A stretch of 64,000 bases of DNA from an uncultured Clostridia bacterium (GTDB taxonomy: Bacteria > Bacillota > Clostridia > Christensenellales > Aristaeellaceae): positions 1-64,000 of the forward strand of contig CANQEW010000001.1 of assembly GCA_947596085.1 (NCBI GenBank), written 5' to 3'. Position 1 is the stretch's first letter, and the number at the start of each line of letters is the position of its first letter. Shown here piece after piece: positions 10,315-20,131 of the stretch. Below the pieces are notes generated by a model that saw nothing but the letters and a program-made list of their open reading frames with translations, ran no database searches and was not told where the DNA came from. The translations under genes were made by a program, and so were the position numbers.

Positions 10315-10971
10315 ATGCAGGTCGAATTGACCGAACGGAAATATCATTTAATCGGTCTGACTCCCATTCTCGGGAGTCAGCCTGCGGATGAGTTTATTCA
10401 TACGCGGTACATCGAGAGCAAGGCCCCGTCTCCGACGCAAGCAGAGCAAGAGGCGAAAATGCTGGACATCGACGAGGACAGCGGCGAAAGCAATATCACG
10501 GTGTTCTACCGCCGCGCCGAGTCGGATGACGCGCTTTGCCTCTTGGATTACATGATTATGGGGTTTTTCAAAGAGGCCGTGCTTTCGATGGAGGCGCAAA
10601 ACAGCGTGAGGCTGGCGCGGACGAAGGTTGACCGCTATCTGTTCGTACAGCCGAGGGTGATTCCCCTGCTGCGCAACGGCAGGCCCATTCTGGAGGAGGA
10701 TGACGTGCTGGAGCGTCCGCTGCGTACCATCATGACGGGCAAAGGACAGGTCAGCACACTCAAGAGCAGCGAGCGCGTTGATGACCCGTGGGAGGCGTTC
10801 ATTACGGTGCAGCTTCTCAAGAATGACGCCACGCGCAAGAGTGAGGCGCTGACGTGGGACGCAATCGAGGGCGCGCTGAACTACGGCAAGCTGCGCGGCC
10901 TCGGGCAATGGCGCAACGGCGGCTATGGTCGGTTTAAGTGGGAACGAGTAGATGAGGAGGCGGGAGCGTGA
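10315..10971 (+). CDS. Phage protein of unknown function; possible RAMP-like C-terminal Gly-rich loop
   Basis: N-term YHLIGLTPILGSQP and C-term GLGQWRNGGYGRFKW. Confidence 0.5.
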   Translation: MQVELTERKYHLIGLTPILGSQPADEFIHTRYIESKAPSPTQAEQEAKMLDIDEDSGESNITVFYRRAESDDALCLLDYMIMGFFKEAVLSMEAQNSVRLARTKVDRYLFVQPRVIPLLRNGRPILEEDDVLERPLRTIMTGKGQVSTLKSSERVDDPWEAFITVQLLKNDATRKSEALTWDAIEGALNYGKLRGLGQWRNGGYGRFKWERVDEEAGA

Positions 10972-11609
10972 AGATCATTTCACAGTCGTTCGAGCTTTGT
11001 GACCCGGCGCTGGACGGGCAGGAAATCCTCAAGCACATCGAGCGCTGCGGGCGCGTGTGCTACAAGTCGGAGGAAATGGCTGCTCCGGGCACGAGCGAGG
11101 ATTTCGTGCGCAGGATCATCCGTCGCGGGCATGAGTCGGTACTGGAGCACGTGAGCGTGTCGGCGCGGATCGTCACGGATCGCGGCGTCACGCACGAGAT
11201 CGTCCGGCACAGGCTGGCGTCGTACTCTCAAGAGAGCACGCGCTATTGTAATTACGACAGCGGGCGCTTCGGCAGGCAGATCACGGTCATTCGCCCGTGC
11301 TATTGGCCGCCCGAATCGCGGGCTGCGATTTGTTGGGAGGCCGCTTGCAGGCAGGCCGAGGAAGCCTACTTTGAGCTGCGAGGCTGGGGCTGTGCCCCGC
11401 AAGAGGCCCGCGCCGTACTGCCGAACAGCCTCAAAGCCGAGCTCATCATGACGGCAAACCTCCGGGAATGGAGGCACTTTTTCCGGCTGCGCTGCTCTCC
11501 GGCTGCGCACCCGCAGATGCGGGAGCTGGCTACACGCGGGCTGGAGCTGATGCGCGCGAAGATTCCCGTCGTGTTCGATGACGTTGCGGAGGAGGTGCTT
11601 TCCAAGTGA
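10968..11609 (+). CDS. thyX: FAD-dependent thymidylate synthase ThyX
   Basis: ThyX signature RHRLASYSQESTRY; SVLEHVSVS. Confidence 0.95.
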   Translation: MKIISQSFELCDPALDGQEILKHIERCGRVCYKSEEMAAPGTSEDFVRRIIRRGHESVLEHVSVSARIVTDRGVTHEIVRHRLASYSQESTRYCNYDSGRFGRQITVIRPCYWPPESRAAICWEAACRQAEEAYFELRGWGCAPQEARAVLPNSLKAELIMTANLREWRHFFRLRCSPAAHPQMRELATRGLELMRAKIPVVFDDVAEEVLSK

Positions 11610-11893
11610 CCCGCGCTGAAATTCTCAAGGCCGCCGAGGCGTGCGTGACCGGGCAGCGCGTGCAGGATTACGGCACGCCGGAGGACAGCTTTCGCATGAT
11701 CGCGGGGCTGTGGAGCGCCTACCTCGATGAGCAGATCGACCCTATCGACGTGGCGCTGATGATGGCGCTGCTCAAGATCGCCCGCGTGCAGACGAGCTCC
11801 GGCAAGCCGTCGAACGATTGCTTTGTTGACCTCGCCGGATATGCCGCGTGCGCTGGTGAGATCGCGGACGGCCCGAATTTTGATGATGAGTGA
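11606..11893 (+). CDS. DUF6378-type phage protein
   Basis: RVQDYGTPEDSFRMIAGLWSAYL...MALLKIARVQT. Confidence 0.7.
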   Translation: MTRAEILKAAEACVTGQRVQDYGTPEDSFRMIAGLWSAYLDEQIDPIDVALMMALLKIARVQTSSGKPSNDCFVDLAGYAACAGEIADGPNFDDE

Positions 11894-11903
11894 GGGCGGA
11901 GCT

Positions 11904-12083
11904 ATGAATATCACCATCAAAAAGCAGGGAACCCGCAACGGCGCAATCTTTGATTGCTATGCCGATGGGCAATGGATTCTCAGTCGAACGCACCCGGAGA
12001 ACGTGTTCGCATGGCTCGCGGAGTACACGGCAGAGCACGGCCCGGCCACGATCACGTACACCGATGACACCGAAAGGCGGTAG
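11904..12083 (+). CDS. Small hypothetical protein
   Basis: MNITIKKQGTRNGAIFDCYADGQWI; RBS upstream. Confidence 0.4.
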   Translation: MNITIKKQGTRNGAIFDCYADGQWILSRTHPENVFAWLAEYTAEHGPATITYTDDTERR

Positions 12084-12087
12084 AGGC

Positions 12088-12411
12088 ATGGACATCATCA
12101 AGCGGTTACACGGCATGATGCCGGGCGAGTGTGAGCTGATCCGAAAGAAGCTGACGAAGCCCGCGATGTATGAGGGATTGGCAGAGGAGGCCGCAGAGCT
12201 GGCGCAGGCCGCGCTCAAGTATGCGCGCATCTGCCGAGGGGAAAACCCGACGCCCGTCTCTTTGCGCGAGGCGCGGGATCACGTGCTGGAGGAGTACACC
12301 GACGTTTTTCATATCGCGTCGTACATCATCGGGATCAAGCCGGATGAGGGGCAGATCGTCCGCAAAAACGGGCGATGGCTGGCGCGGTTGAGAGTGGGGC
12401 GAAAACCCTGA
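12088..12411 (+). CDS. MazG-like nucleotide pyrophosphohydrolase family protein
   Basis: GLAEEAAELAQAALKYAR...VLEEYTDVFHIA. Confidence 0.7.
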   Translation: MDIIKRLHGMMPGECELIRKKLTKPAMYEGLAEEAAELAQAALKYARICRGENPTPVSLREARDHVLEEYTDVFHIASYIIGIKPDEGQIVRKNGRWLARLRVGRKP

Positions 12412-12470
12412 TCCAGTACGGGGGGGGGAACCCCTCTCCCTTCTCATTCTGACCGTAAGAGGGGCACAGC

Positions 12471-12716
12471 ATGAAACGAGAACACGCTGCAAGCACACTA
12501 CGAGCGCGGCGAAAAGGTCAAAAGCAGGGCTGGAACGCTGACCCAACCGCGAATGAGGCGATCAAGGCGATCATGAACGCGGAGGCCAATGACGAGGCCG
12601 CACAGCGCTACAATGACCTCATGCCGAAGCTGAAAGAGCTGATATGGGAAAGCGGGTTCGTGCTGGTGGAGCGAATCAAGCTGCAAGACGTGAAAACTGG
12701 AAAGCACTTCTTATAG
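12471..12716 (+). CDS. Hypothetical phage protein
   Basis: ORF with consistent orientation and spacing. Confidence 0.4.
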   Translation: MKREHAASTLRARRKGQKQGWNADPTANEAIKAIMNAEANDEAAQRYNDLMPKLKELIWESGFVLVERIKLQDVKTGKHFL

Positions 12717-12728
12717 GGAGATACAGCT

Positions 12729-15143
12729 ATGAACCTGAACAATGATCGACAAATCACAATCTCGGTCGGCACAAACCGCCACAGCAAGCAATGGCGGGCG
12801 CGGGCTGTCTCGCTCTCCGACTTCTACGAGACGCTGGCAACGCCTCAAAAGAGCGCGGAGACGATGCAGGAATACCTCGCCCTCCCGAAGTCCGAACAGG
12901 ATGACTTGAAGGACGTGGGCGGCTTTGTGGGCGGCGAGCTGAACGGCACGCGGCGCAAGGCTGCGGCGGTCAAGGGCCGCGACCTCATTACGCTGGATTT
13001 CGACAATATGCCGGGCTGGAGCGTGGACAAGCTGCTGGCGACCCTCGATGGTCTCCAGACGAGCTATTGCGTCTATTCCACGCGCAAGCACAGGCCCGAG
13101 GCGCCCCGTCTGCGCGTGATCGTCCCCACGGATAGGACGATGACCGCCGACGAGTATGAGCCGTGCGCGCGGCGCGTGGCGGCGCTCATAGGCATTACCA
13201 TGACCGACCCGACGACCTTTGATGTGTCGCGGCTGATGTACTGGCCCTCGGTGTGCTCCGATGGGCAATACGTCTATAAGTGGTACGACTGCCCGCTGGC
13301 GAGCGTGGACGCGCTGCTCGCGTCATACACAGACTGGCACGACCTCGCGGAATGGCCGCAGGTTCCCGGCGCGGTCAACTATCAAAAGCTGGCCGTCAAG
13401 CAGGGCGACCCGGAGAGCAAGCCGGGCATCGTGGGCGCGTTTTGCCGGGTGTTTGACATCTACCGGGCAATGGACGAGCTGCTGCCGGGCATCTACGCCC
13501 CGGTGGACAATGCCCCCGACCGCTATACCTACCTCGGAGGATCGACGACGGGCGGCGCGGTGATCTACGACAGCGGCAAGTTCCTTTTCTCCCATCACGC
13601 GACCGACCCATGCGGCGGGCGGCTGGTCAATGCGTTCGACATGGTGCGGCTACACATGTTCGGGGATCGGGATGACAATGCTGCGCCGGACACGGTGACG
13701 AACAAGCTGCCGTCGTACAAGGCGATGTGCGAGTACGCGATGGCGAACAACGAAGTCTCCACGGCGCTGCTGCGTGAGCGCTATGATAGCGTCGCCGCCG
13801 ATTTCGCGGGCGTCGGGCCCACGAATGACGACGACCCGGCGAACTGGATCGCGCTGCTGGCCTGCACGTCCACCGGGAAGATTCTCAGCACGATTGACAA
13901 CGTGTGCATCATTCTGGAGCATGACCCGGCGCTGTGCGGGCGCTTTGCGCACAACCTATTCGCCAATCGCGGCGAGGTGCTGGGCGCGCTGCCGTGGAAC
14001 GCGAGCCCCAAGCGCCGCATGTGGAGCGACACCGACAATAACGGCATGTATTGGTACTGCGAGAAGCGGTTCAACATTACGGGCCGGGGGAATATCGACG
14101 CGGCGCTGGACATCCATTCGCAGACCCACGCTTTCAATGAGGTGCAAGATTTCCTCCGTGGCCTCGTATGGGACGGCACGCCTCGGCTGGACGCGCTCTT
14201 TGTGGACTACCTCGGCGCGGAGGATACGCCGTACACGCGCGCCGTGAGCCGCAAGGCGTTCGCGGCGGCTGTGGCGCGGGCGATGGAGCCGGGCTGCAAA
14301 TTCGACAATATGCTGATCCTCTGCGGCCCGCAGGGCATCGGCAAGAGCACGCTGCTCGACAAGATGAGCAAGGGCTGGTTCAATGACAGCATCCGAACCT
14401 TTGAGGGTAAGGAAGCCTCGGAGCTGCTGCAAGGCGTCTGGCTGGTCGAGATCGCCGAGCTGGACGCTTTCAGGCGTACAGACGTGGCGCGCATCAAACA
14501 GTTTCTCAGCCTGCGCGCAGACCGTTTCCGGGCGGCCTACGGGCGCAACGTCAAAGAGCTGCCCCGCTGCTGCGTCTTTTTCGGCACGTGCAATCAAATG
14601 GAGTTCCTTCAAGATACCACGGGCAATCGCCGATTCTGGCCTGTCAACGTGGGGGAGCACCCGCACCCGCTCAACGTGTGGGACGACCTCACCGACGACG
14701 TGATCGCGCAGCTATGGGCCGAGGCAAAGGCGTATTGGATGATGGGCGAGCCGCTTTATCTGACCGGGGAGATCGAGCAGGCGGCGGTCAAGGCGCAGGA
14801 GGAGCACCGGGAAACATCCCCGCACGAAGGGCTGATTCTCGATTTCGTGGCGAAGCGCGTCCCGGTGGACTGGGCGCGGTGGGACGTGTCGCCGAGGCGT
14901 GACTTTTGGGCGGGAGCTACACATGCGGCGGGCGATGCGAAGCCGGAACTGGTTGACCGCGACAAAATCTGCGCCGTCGAGGTGTACGTCGAGCTGCTGA
15001 ACGGCAACGTGCGGTATATGACCCGGCAGGACGCGCGGGAGATCAACAGCGTGCTTTCGCGCATGGAGGGCTGGCGGCGGCAATCTGTGAGGTGTGGCCC
15101 CTACGGGGTGCAATACGGCTTTGTGCGCACGGCAAAGGTGTAA
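12729..15143 (+). CDS. VapE-family primase/helicase (AEP-like N-terminus plus P-loop ATPase)
   Basis: DLITLDFDNMPGW; YSTRKHRPEAPRLRVIVPTDR; LCGPQGIGKSTLLDKM; NRRFWPVNV. Confidence 0.9.
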   Translation: MNLNNDRQITISVGTNRHSKQWRARAVSLSDFYETLATPQKSAETMQEYLALPKSEQDDLKDVGGFVGGELNGTRRKAAAVKGRDLITLDFDNMPGWSVDKLLATLDGLQTSYCVYSTRKHRPEAPRLRVIVPTDRTMTADEYEPCARRVAALIGITMTDPTTFDVSRLMYWPSVCSDGQYVYKWYDCPLASVDALLASYTDWHDLAEWPQVPGAVNYQKLAVKQGDPESKPGIVGAFCRVFDIYRAMDELLPGIYAPVDNAPDRYTYLGGSTTGGAVIYDSGKFLFSHHATDPCGGRLVNAFDMVRLHMFGDRDDNAAPDTVTNKLPSYKAMCEYAMANNEVSTALLRERYDSVAADFAGVGPTNDDDPANWIALLACTSTGKILSTIDNVCIILEHDPALCGRFAHNLFANRGEVLGALPWNASPKRRMWSDTDNNGMYWYCEKRFNITGRGNIDAALDIHSQTHAFNEVQDFLRGLVWDGTPRLDALFVDYLGAEDTPYTRAVSRKAFAAAVARAMEPGCKFDNMLILCGPQGIGKSTLLDKMSKGWFNDSIRTFEGKEASELLQGVWLVEIAELDAFRRTDVARIKQFLSLRADRFRAAYGRNVKELPRCCVFFGTCNQMEFLQDTTGNRRFWPVNVGEHPHPLNVWDDLTDDVIAQLWAEAKAYWMMGEPLYLTGEIEQAAVKAQEEHRETSPHEGLILDFVAKRVPVDWARWDVSPRRDFWAGATHAAGDAKPELVDRDKICAVEVYVELLNGNVRYMTRQDAREINSVLSRMEGWRRQSVRCGPYGVQYGFVRTAKV

Positions 15144-15397
15144 TATTCGGGTGTAATAATGGTGTAATTTTGGGGCTTACGAATATTACATATTACAAAA
15201 AACGTAATAATGTAAGGTTTTGTAATAATCCAAAATTACACCGAAAACCGCTGGGGCGCAGGGCTTTTGAGCACTTTGTAATATGTAATAATAAATTTCT
15301 AATAGACCCTTATAGGATAGGGAAACAGTATAAGGAATAGTACAAAAAACCCTAAAATCGCACCCCTCTATACGCGCGCGTGCGCGATACATTACAA
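15137..15397. repeat. Dispersed ~260-bp AT-rich element, copy A (TGTAAT/ATTACA box array, flanked by a GC-alternating tract)
   Basis: Aligns base for base with copy B at 41500-41758; overlaps the vapE stop codon. Confidence 0.9.
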
Positions 15398-15409
15398 GGA
15401 GGTCGCAGG

Positions 15410-15724
15410 ATGATTGAAAAGGACATCGAGCGCTTATTGCGCGAGCGCGTCAAGGCAATGGGACAGGAGATCGACGCGCGCACGCTTTGCGTGAAATTTG
15501 TGAGCCCCGGCTTTTCGGGCGTGCCCGACAGACTCATTCTCCTGCCGGGCGGCGTCGCCGTGTTCGCAGAATTGAAGGCCCCCGGAAAGCGCGAGCGCCC
15601 CCTGCAAAGGAGCGTACAGAGCACTCTCCGAGGGATGGGATTCAAGGTGTTCAGTTCGGTGGACTCTCCGGCGCGCGTGAATGAGGTGGTCGAATATTGC
15701 AAGGCGGTGATCCGGCATGATTGA
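15410..15724 (+). CDS. VRR-NUC domain nuclease
   Basis: KFVSPGFSGVPDRLILLPGGVAVFAELKAPGKRERPLQRSVQ. Confidence 0.9.
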   Translation: MIEKDIERLLRERVKAMGQEIDARTLCVKFVSPGFSGVPDRLILLPGGVAVFAELKAPGKRERPLQRSVQSTLRGMGFKVFSSVDSPARVNEVVEYCKAVIRHD

Positions 15725-17105
15725 TTTCGTCCCCCACGCCTATCAACAATTCTGCATCGACAAGATCGTGGGCATGGCGAGCGTCGGGATTTTCCTAGAC
15801 CCCGGCATGGGCAAAACGGCGGTGACGCTGGCCGCGATTAAGGAGCTGAAATACAACCGATGGGCGGTCGGGAAAGTGCTAATTATAGCACCTAAAAAGG
15901 TCGCGGAGGCGACGTGGGACAAAGAGGCGGCAAAGTGGAGGCAGTTAGCCGACCTGCGCATCGCCCTCGCCCTCGGATCGGCGGCGCGGCGGGAGGCGGC
16001 GCTGGTCTCTGACGCGGACATTTACATCATCAACCGCGAAAACACGCAATGGCTTGTCGGCTACTACCGCAACCGCTGGCCGTTCGACATGGTGGTGCTC
16101 GATGAGTCCAGCAGCTTCAAAAACAGCCGCTCGAAGCGCTTCCGGGCGCTCAAGGCCGTGCGCCCCCACATTCGGCGCATGGTGGAGCTGACGGGCACGC
16201 CGTCCCCGCACGGTTTAATCGACCTGTGGGCACAGGTGTACCTTCTCGACGGCGGCAAGCGGCTGGGCCGCACGCTCTCCGTCTATCGTGATTTGTGGTT
16301 TGTGCCGGACAAGCGCAGCCGCGATGTGATATACAGCTACACGCCGAGGGAGGGCGCTGCGGATGAGATCAGCCGCGCGATCAGCGACATTTGTATTTCC
16401 ATGCGCGCCGAAGATTACCTCGACCTGCCGGAGCTGATTTACGACGACATCCCCGTGGCGCTGGACGCCCCCGCGCTGGCGGCCTACCGCAAGCTGGAGC
16501 GCGACATGCTCCTGCCCCTCGGCGACGACACGGAGATCACGGCGAGCACGCAGGCGGTGCTCTCCGGCAAACTCCTCCAGCTCTGCAATGGCGCTGTATA
16601 CGACGAGGATCGGCGCGTCAACGTGATCCACGATTGCAAGCTGGAGGCGTTTCTGGAGCTTGTGGAACAGCTCAACGGGCAGCCCGCAATCGTCTTTTAC
16701 AGTTATCAGCACGACCTCGACCGCCTGCTGGGCGCGCTGCGCAAGTCGAAGCTGCGCGTGCGCGTCTACCGAAACGCGCGGGACAAAGAGGACTGGAACG
16801 CGGGCGAGATCGACCTGCTGCTGGCGCAGCCGCAAAGCTGCTCCTATGGCCTCAACCTCCAGCAAGGCGGCCACCATGCGATATGGTTTGGCCTGATATG
16901 GAGCCTCGAACAGTACACGCAAGCAAACCGCCGACTGTACCGGCAGGGACAGACGCAACCCGTCATCGTGCATCATTTGATCGTGCAGGGCGGCAGGGAT
17001 GAGGACGTGATCCGGGCGCTTCACGGCGACGGTGACGTGCAGGAAAGTCTATTGGCATCGCTGCGCGTGCGCATACAGCACGCGCGGGAGGGAGGAAAGT
17101 TATGA
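15717..17105 (+). CDS. SNF2-family helicase
   Basis: FLDPGMGKTAVTLAAI; VLDESSSFKN; AQPQSCSYGLNLQQGGHHAIWFGLIWSLEQYTQANRRLYRQGQ. Confidence 0.9.
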   Translation: MIDFVPHAYQQFCIDKIVGMASVGIFLDPGMGKTAVTLAAIKELKYNRWAVGKVLIIAPKKVAEATWDKEAAKWRQLADLRIALALGSAARREAALVSDADIYIINRENTQWLVGYYRNRWPFDMVVLDESSSFKNSRSKRFRALKAVRPHIRRMVELTGTPSPHGLIDLWAQVYLLDGGKRLGRTLSVYRDLWFVPDKRSRDVIYSYTPREGAADEISRAISDICISMRAEDYLDLPELIYDDIPVALDAPALAAYRKLERDMLLPLGDDTEITASTQAVLSGKLLQLCNGAVYDEDRRVNVIHDCKLEAFLELVEQLNGQPAIVFYSYQHDLDRLLGALRKSKLRVRVYRNARDKEDWNAGEIDLLLAQPQSCSYGLNLQQGGHHAIWFGLIWSLEQYTQANRRLYRQGQTQPVIVHHLIVQGGRDEDVIRALHGDGDVQESLLASLRVRIQHAREGGKL

Positions 17106-17497
17106 CGCTTCGGGAGCTATCGCAATACTACTACCTCACCAAAGAGATCAAAGGACTGGAGGCCGACATCGAGCGGCTGGCGCTCAAGGCGCAGCCGGGC
17201 GCGCAGGTGCTCACGGGCCTGCCCCGCGCGCCGGGCGTGACCGACCGTGTGGCGCACTACGCGGCGGCGATGACCGACATACAGCGATCCATTGAGTCAC
17301 GGCTGGAGCGCAGCCTGACGGAGCGCGCAAAGCTGGAGGCGTATATCAGCGGCATCGACGACAGTTTCATGCGGCAGGTTATATCCCTCCGATTCGTCGA
17401 GGGCCTGTCATGGTCGCAGGTCGCCCGCCGCGTGGGCGGCGGGAACACGGCGCATAGCGTGAGCATGGCCTGCTACCGCTACCTCGATCAGCATTGA
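17102..17497 (+). CDS. DUF1492/ArpU-like late transcriptional regulator (sigma-like HTH)
   Basis: FMRQVISLRFVEGLSWSQVARRVGGGNTAHSVSMACYRYL. Confidence 0.75.
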   Translation: MTLRELSQYYYLTKEIKGLEADIERLALKAQPGAQVLTGLPRAPGVTDRVAHYAAAMTDIQRSIESRLERSLTERAKLEAYISGIDDSFMRQVISLRFVEGLSWSQVARRVGGGNTAHSVSMACYRYLDQH

Positions 17498-17535
17498 CGC
17501 GGGCTGAAAGTTGTGGTTTTTGTGGTATCAAGGTG

Positions 17536-17727
17536 TGGTATAATGGCAGCGTGAGGAGTTGGCGATAGATTCGCCGGGCAACTTCACGGGCCTCCTCCTT
17601 CCTCACGACGCAGACCCGACCCCCGCCGCGCGGATTGACGCTCCCCGTGCAGCGGCGTGAGGCGAAGCGACAGCGACAGACTCAGCGGGCTGGGTGCTCC
17701 TCCCGCCGAGGCTGTCGCTCTATTTTT
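17536..17727 (+). promoter_or_regulatory. Candidate late promoter (TGG-TATAAT) and structured leader ending in a terminator-like hairpin
   Basis: TATAAT at 17539; nested inverted repeats GTGAGGAG...CTTCCTCAC, GGCGA/TCGCC, then GCGACAG...CTGTCGCTCTATTTTT. Confidence 0.4.
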
Positions 17728-17746
17728 GCCGGGAAAGGGACGGACG

Positions 17747-18502
17747 ATGAGCAAGGCAGCGAGCATCTACCGCGAGACGCGGAACTATGAAAACCTCCAG
17801 CGCCGCGCGTATGAGGGCGTGGGAGACTACGACATCCCCGCGCTTGAACCGACGCTGCTCACCCCTGTCACGGGCGCAGACGGCGCGCTGGGCGTCACGC
17901 TGGCCGCGAGGCAAAGCGCTGACGGCGACCCTGCCCCCACCCCCGCAACCCCGCTCGAATGGATCGGCTTCAACTACGCGCGCGGCTGTGAGGAGCCGGA
18001 GCTACACGGCATCCACTTCTTCGTGGACGATTACCAGTTCATGCGGCTGTGGAATAACCCGGACGCCTATCTGAACAGGCTGGCGCAGTTCGCGTGTGTT
18101 TGCACGCCGGACTTCTCCACGTATACGGATTTCCCCGTTGCCGTGCAGATTTATAACCACTACCGCAAGCATTGGCTCGGCGCGTATTGGCAGGATCGCG
18201 GCATCCCCGTGATACCGACGATAAGCTGGAGCGACGAGGCGAGCTTTGATTGGTGCTTTGACGGGGAGCCCGTGGGCGGCGCTGTTGCGATCTCCAGCGT
18301 CGGAACGCAGTTGAACCCTCGGAGCATGGAGCTGTTTCGGCTGGGCTATGCCGAAATGATCCAGCGCCTCGACCCCTCGCTGATTCTCTTTTGCGGCGAG
18401 GAGCCGGAGGGCTTGATCGCTGGCCCCGAGATCGTACACATCCAGACATTTCACAAGCGCCTGCGCGCCTATGATGCGCGCGGCAGAAAGGACGGCGTAT
18501 AA
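17747..18502 (+). CDS. DUF4417 phage protein
   Basis: GIHFFVDDYQFMRLWNNPDAYL...TPDFSTYTDFPVAVQIYNHYRKHWLGAYWQDRGIPVIPTISW. Confidence 0.8.
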   Translation: MSKAASIYRETRNYENLQRRAYEGVGDYDIPALEPTLLTPVTGADGALGVTLAARQSADGDPAPTPATPLEWIGFNYARGCEEPELHGIHFFVDDYQFMRLWNNPDAYLNRLAQFACVCTPDFSTYTDFPVAVQIYNHYRKHWLGAYWQDRGIPVIPTISWSDEASFDWCFDGEPVGGAVAISSVGTQLNPRSMELFRLGYAEMIQRLDPSLILFCGEEPEGLIAGPEIVHIQTFHKRLRAYDARGRKDGV

Positions 18503-19195
18503 ATGGGCGGCAGAGGTGGACGAAGCGGCCTCCGGGCGACGCAGCCCGTACAGCAAGCCGCCGCAGCCGTGACGCGCGTGTTCAAGCAGCTCACGCAGGT
18601 GCAGGCGCAAGCGCTGGCGGCTGTGCAGAACAGCTATGACATCAACACGCGGCTTGCGATCATGCAGTACATCCGAAAGGATTTGCAATCGAATCAGTTT
18701 GGCGTGGCGCAGAATCTCAATCACAAGCTGGAGAACGGCCTGCCGTTGAACGCGACGGAGCAGTACATCGTCGATCACCTCGACCGGGCAATGCACCCGC
18801 TCGGGCATGACGTGGTACTGTACCGCGCCGCGCACGCCGACGTACTGGAGGCGCTGGGCTTGAAGAATTACGAGCACATGACGAACGCGCAGCTCAACGC
18901 GGCGCTCTCGGGCGCGGAGTACACCGAGAAGAAATACGTCTCGACGGCGTACAATCAGCGGATGAACCCCTTCATCGGCGGCAGTCAGTCGGGCGGGCGT
19001 GAGGTGTACATCCAGATTCACGCCCCGTCGAATACGAAGTGCGTCATGGGCAACATGCAGCAAGCGGAAGTCATTCTCGACCGCAAGAATACGCGCTACC
19101 GCGTGAGGCGCGCGTACTTTAACGGCGAGTATGCGACCCCGCAAAAGACCGGGCGCACCGTGCCCCGCGTCGTGCTCGAAGTCGATTTGATTTAA
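18503..19195 (+). CDS. ADP-ribosyltransferase exoenzyme-like protein (R-S-[Q/E]xE class)
   Basis: VVLYRAAH; KKYVSTAYNQ; GNMQQAEVIL (QxE-like). Confidence 0.7.
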   Translation: MGGRGGRSGLRATQPVQQAAAAVTRVFKQLTQVQAQALAAVQNSYDINTRLAIMQYIRKDLQSNQFGVAQNLNHKLENGLPLNATEQYIVDHLDRAMHPLGHDVVLYRAAHADVLEALGLKNYEHMTNAQLNAALSGAEYTEKKYVSTAYNQRMNPFIGGSQSGGREVYIQIHAPSNTKCVMGNMQQAEVILDRKNTRYRVRRAYFNGEYATPQKTGRTVPRVVLEVDLI

Positions 19196-19208
19196 GGAGG
19201 CCGGGAAC

Positions 19209-19355
19209 ATGGCAGAGAAAAAGAAAACCACCACCAAGAAGCGCGACCCGGATGAGGAGCGGTTCATCGCCACGGGCAAGAGCATCACGCTCAAGAAAGC
19301 CGCGCCGGGACTGGCGCGCGTCAAAGCGGACATGAAGCGCAAGGGAGGCAAGTGA
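19209..19355 (+). CDS. Small Lys-rich protein (48 aa)
   Basis: MAEKKKTTTKKRDPDEERFIATGKSITLKKAAPGLARVKADMKRKGGK; GGAGG RBS; not in the supplied track. Confidence 0.6.
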   Translation: MAEKKKTTTKKRDPDEERFIATGKSITLKKAAPGLARVKADMKRKGGK

Positions 19356-19358
19356 GCG

Positions 19359-20117
19359 ATGGGCGGCAGAGGATCGAGCTATCATCGCGTCATCGCCCCC
19401 ACCCCACCGCCCGCTGCGGCGAACGACGACGCGAACGACGCCGCGAGCGCGGGAGCTACACCGCCGCTGGGAGTTACGCTGGCGCAGTTGCAGGGCATGG
19501 ACGATCAGCAGCTTCATGACTTTCTCATCAAGGTGCAGAGCGTGGACATCCCCGCGTTTTTGAGCGATCACCACTTGCAGCGCATGGTCTACGCGCTCGG
19601 CATGAACGACAAGCCGGAGATCGTGTCGCAGAAGCAATTCGACTACGAGACTTCGTTCGCGGGAGGCCACACGGCGATCTACCGCACCGTCAACGATACC
19701 AGCGTCGGCGGCAACACCTTTACAGCCGACGATATTTGTGATATGCTTACAGACGGTGATCTGACATATCACGGCGCGGGCATGTACGGCGATGGTCTGT
19801 ATTTCTCGGATAGTCTCAGCGGCTCGAAAGCCTACGGCTGGAACAATCCGCGCACCGTGGGCGCATACCTCAACAGCAAGGCGCGCCCGATTTCGTTCTC
19901 GAAGTTGCAGAAAGAGTATGATGCGTTTGTCAAGACGCATCCGCAGACCCGCAAGGCGCTGGGCTTTGCGAAGTCGCACGGCAGCGGCCACCACAACAGC
20001 TATGCACAGTTTGCGCTCATTCGCGGCTATAATGTCATCTACAACGCCCGAGGCGGCGAGAGGTATTATTCCGTGCTGGATCGAGGCGTGCTGTCGATGA
20101 CCCGCAAGCGCTATTAA
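19359..20117 (+). CDS. Second ADP-ribosyltransferase/PARP-like protein
   Basis: TAIYRTVND; LTYHGAGMYGDGLYFSDSLSGSKAYG resembles the HG...GxGxYFs ART/PARP pattern; same MGGRG N-terminus as the gene before it. Confidence 0.55.
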   Translation: MGGRGSSYHRVIAPTPPPAAANDDANDAASAGATPPLGVTLAQLQGMDDQQLHDFLIKVQSVDIPAFLSDHHLQRMVYALGMNDKPEIVSQKQFDYETSFAGGHTAIYRTVNDTSVGGNTFTADDICDMLTDGDLTYHGAGMYGDGLYFSDSLSGSKAYGWNNPRTVGAYLNSKARPISFSKLQKEYDAFVKTHPQTRKALGFAKSHGSGHHNSYAQFALIRGYNVIYNARGGERYYSVLDRGVLSMTRKRY

Positions 20118-20131
20118 GGGAGGTTTGATTC

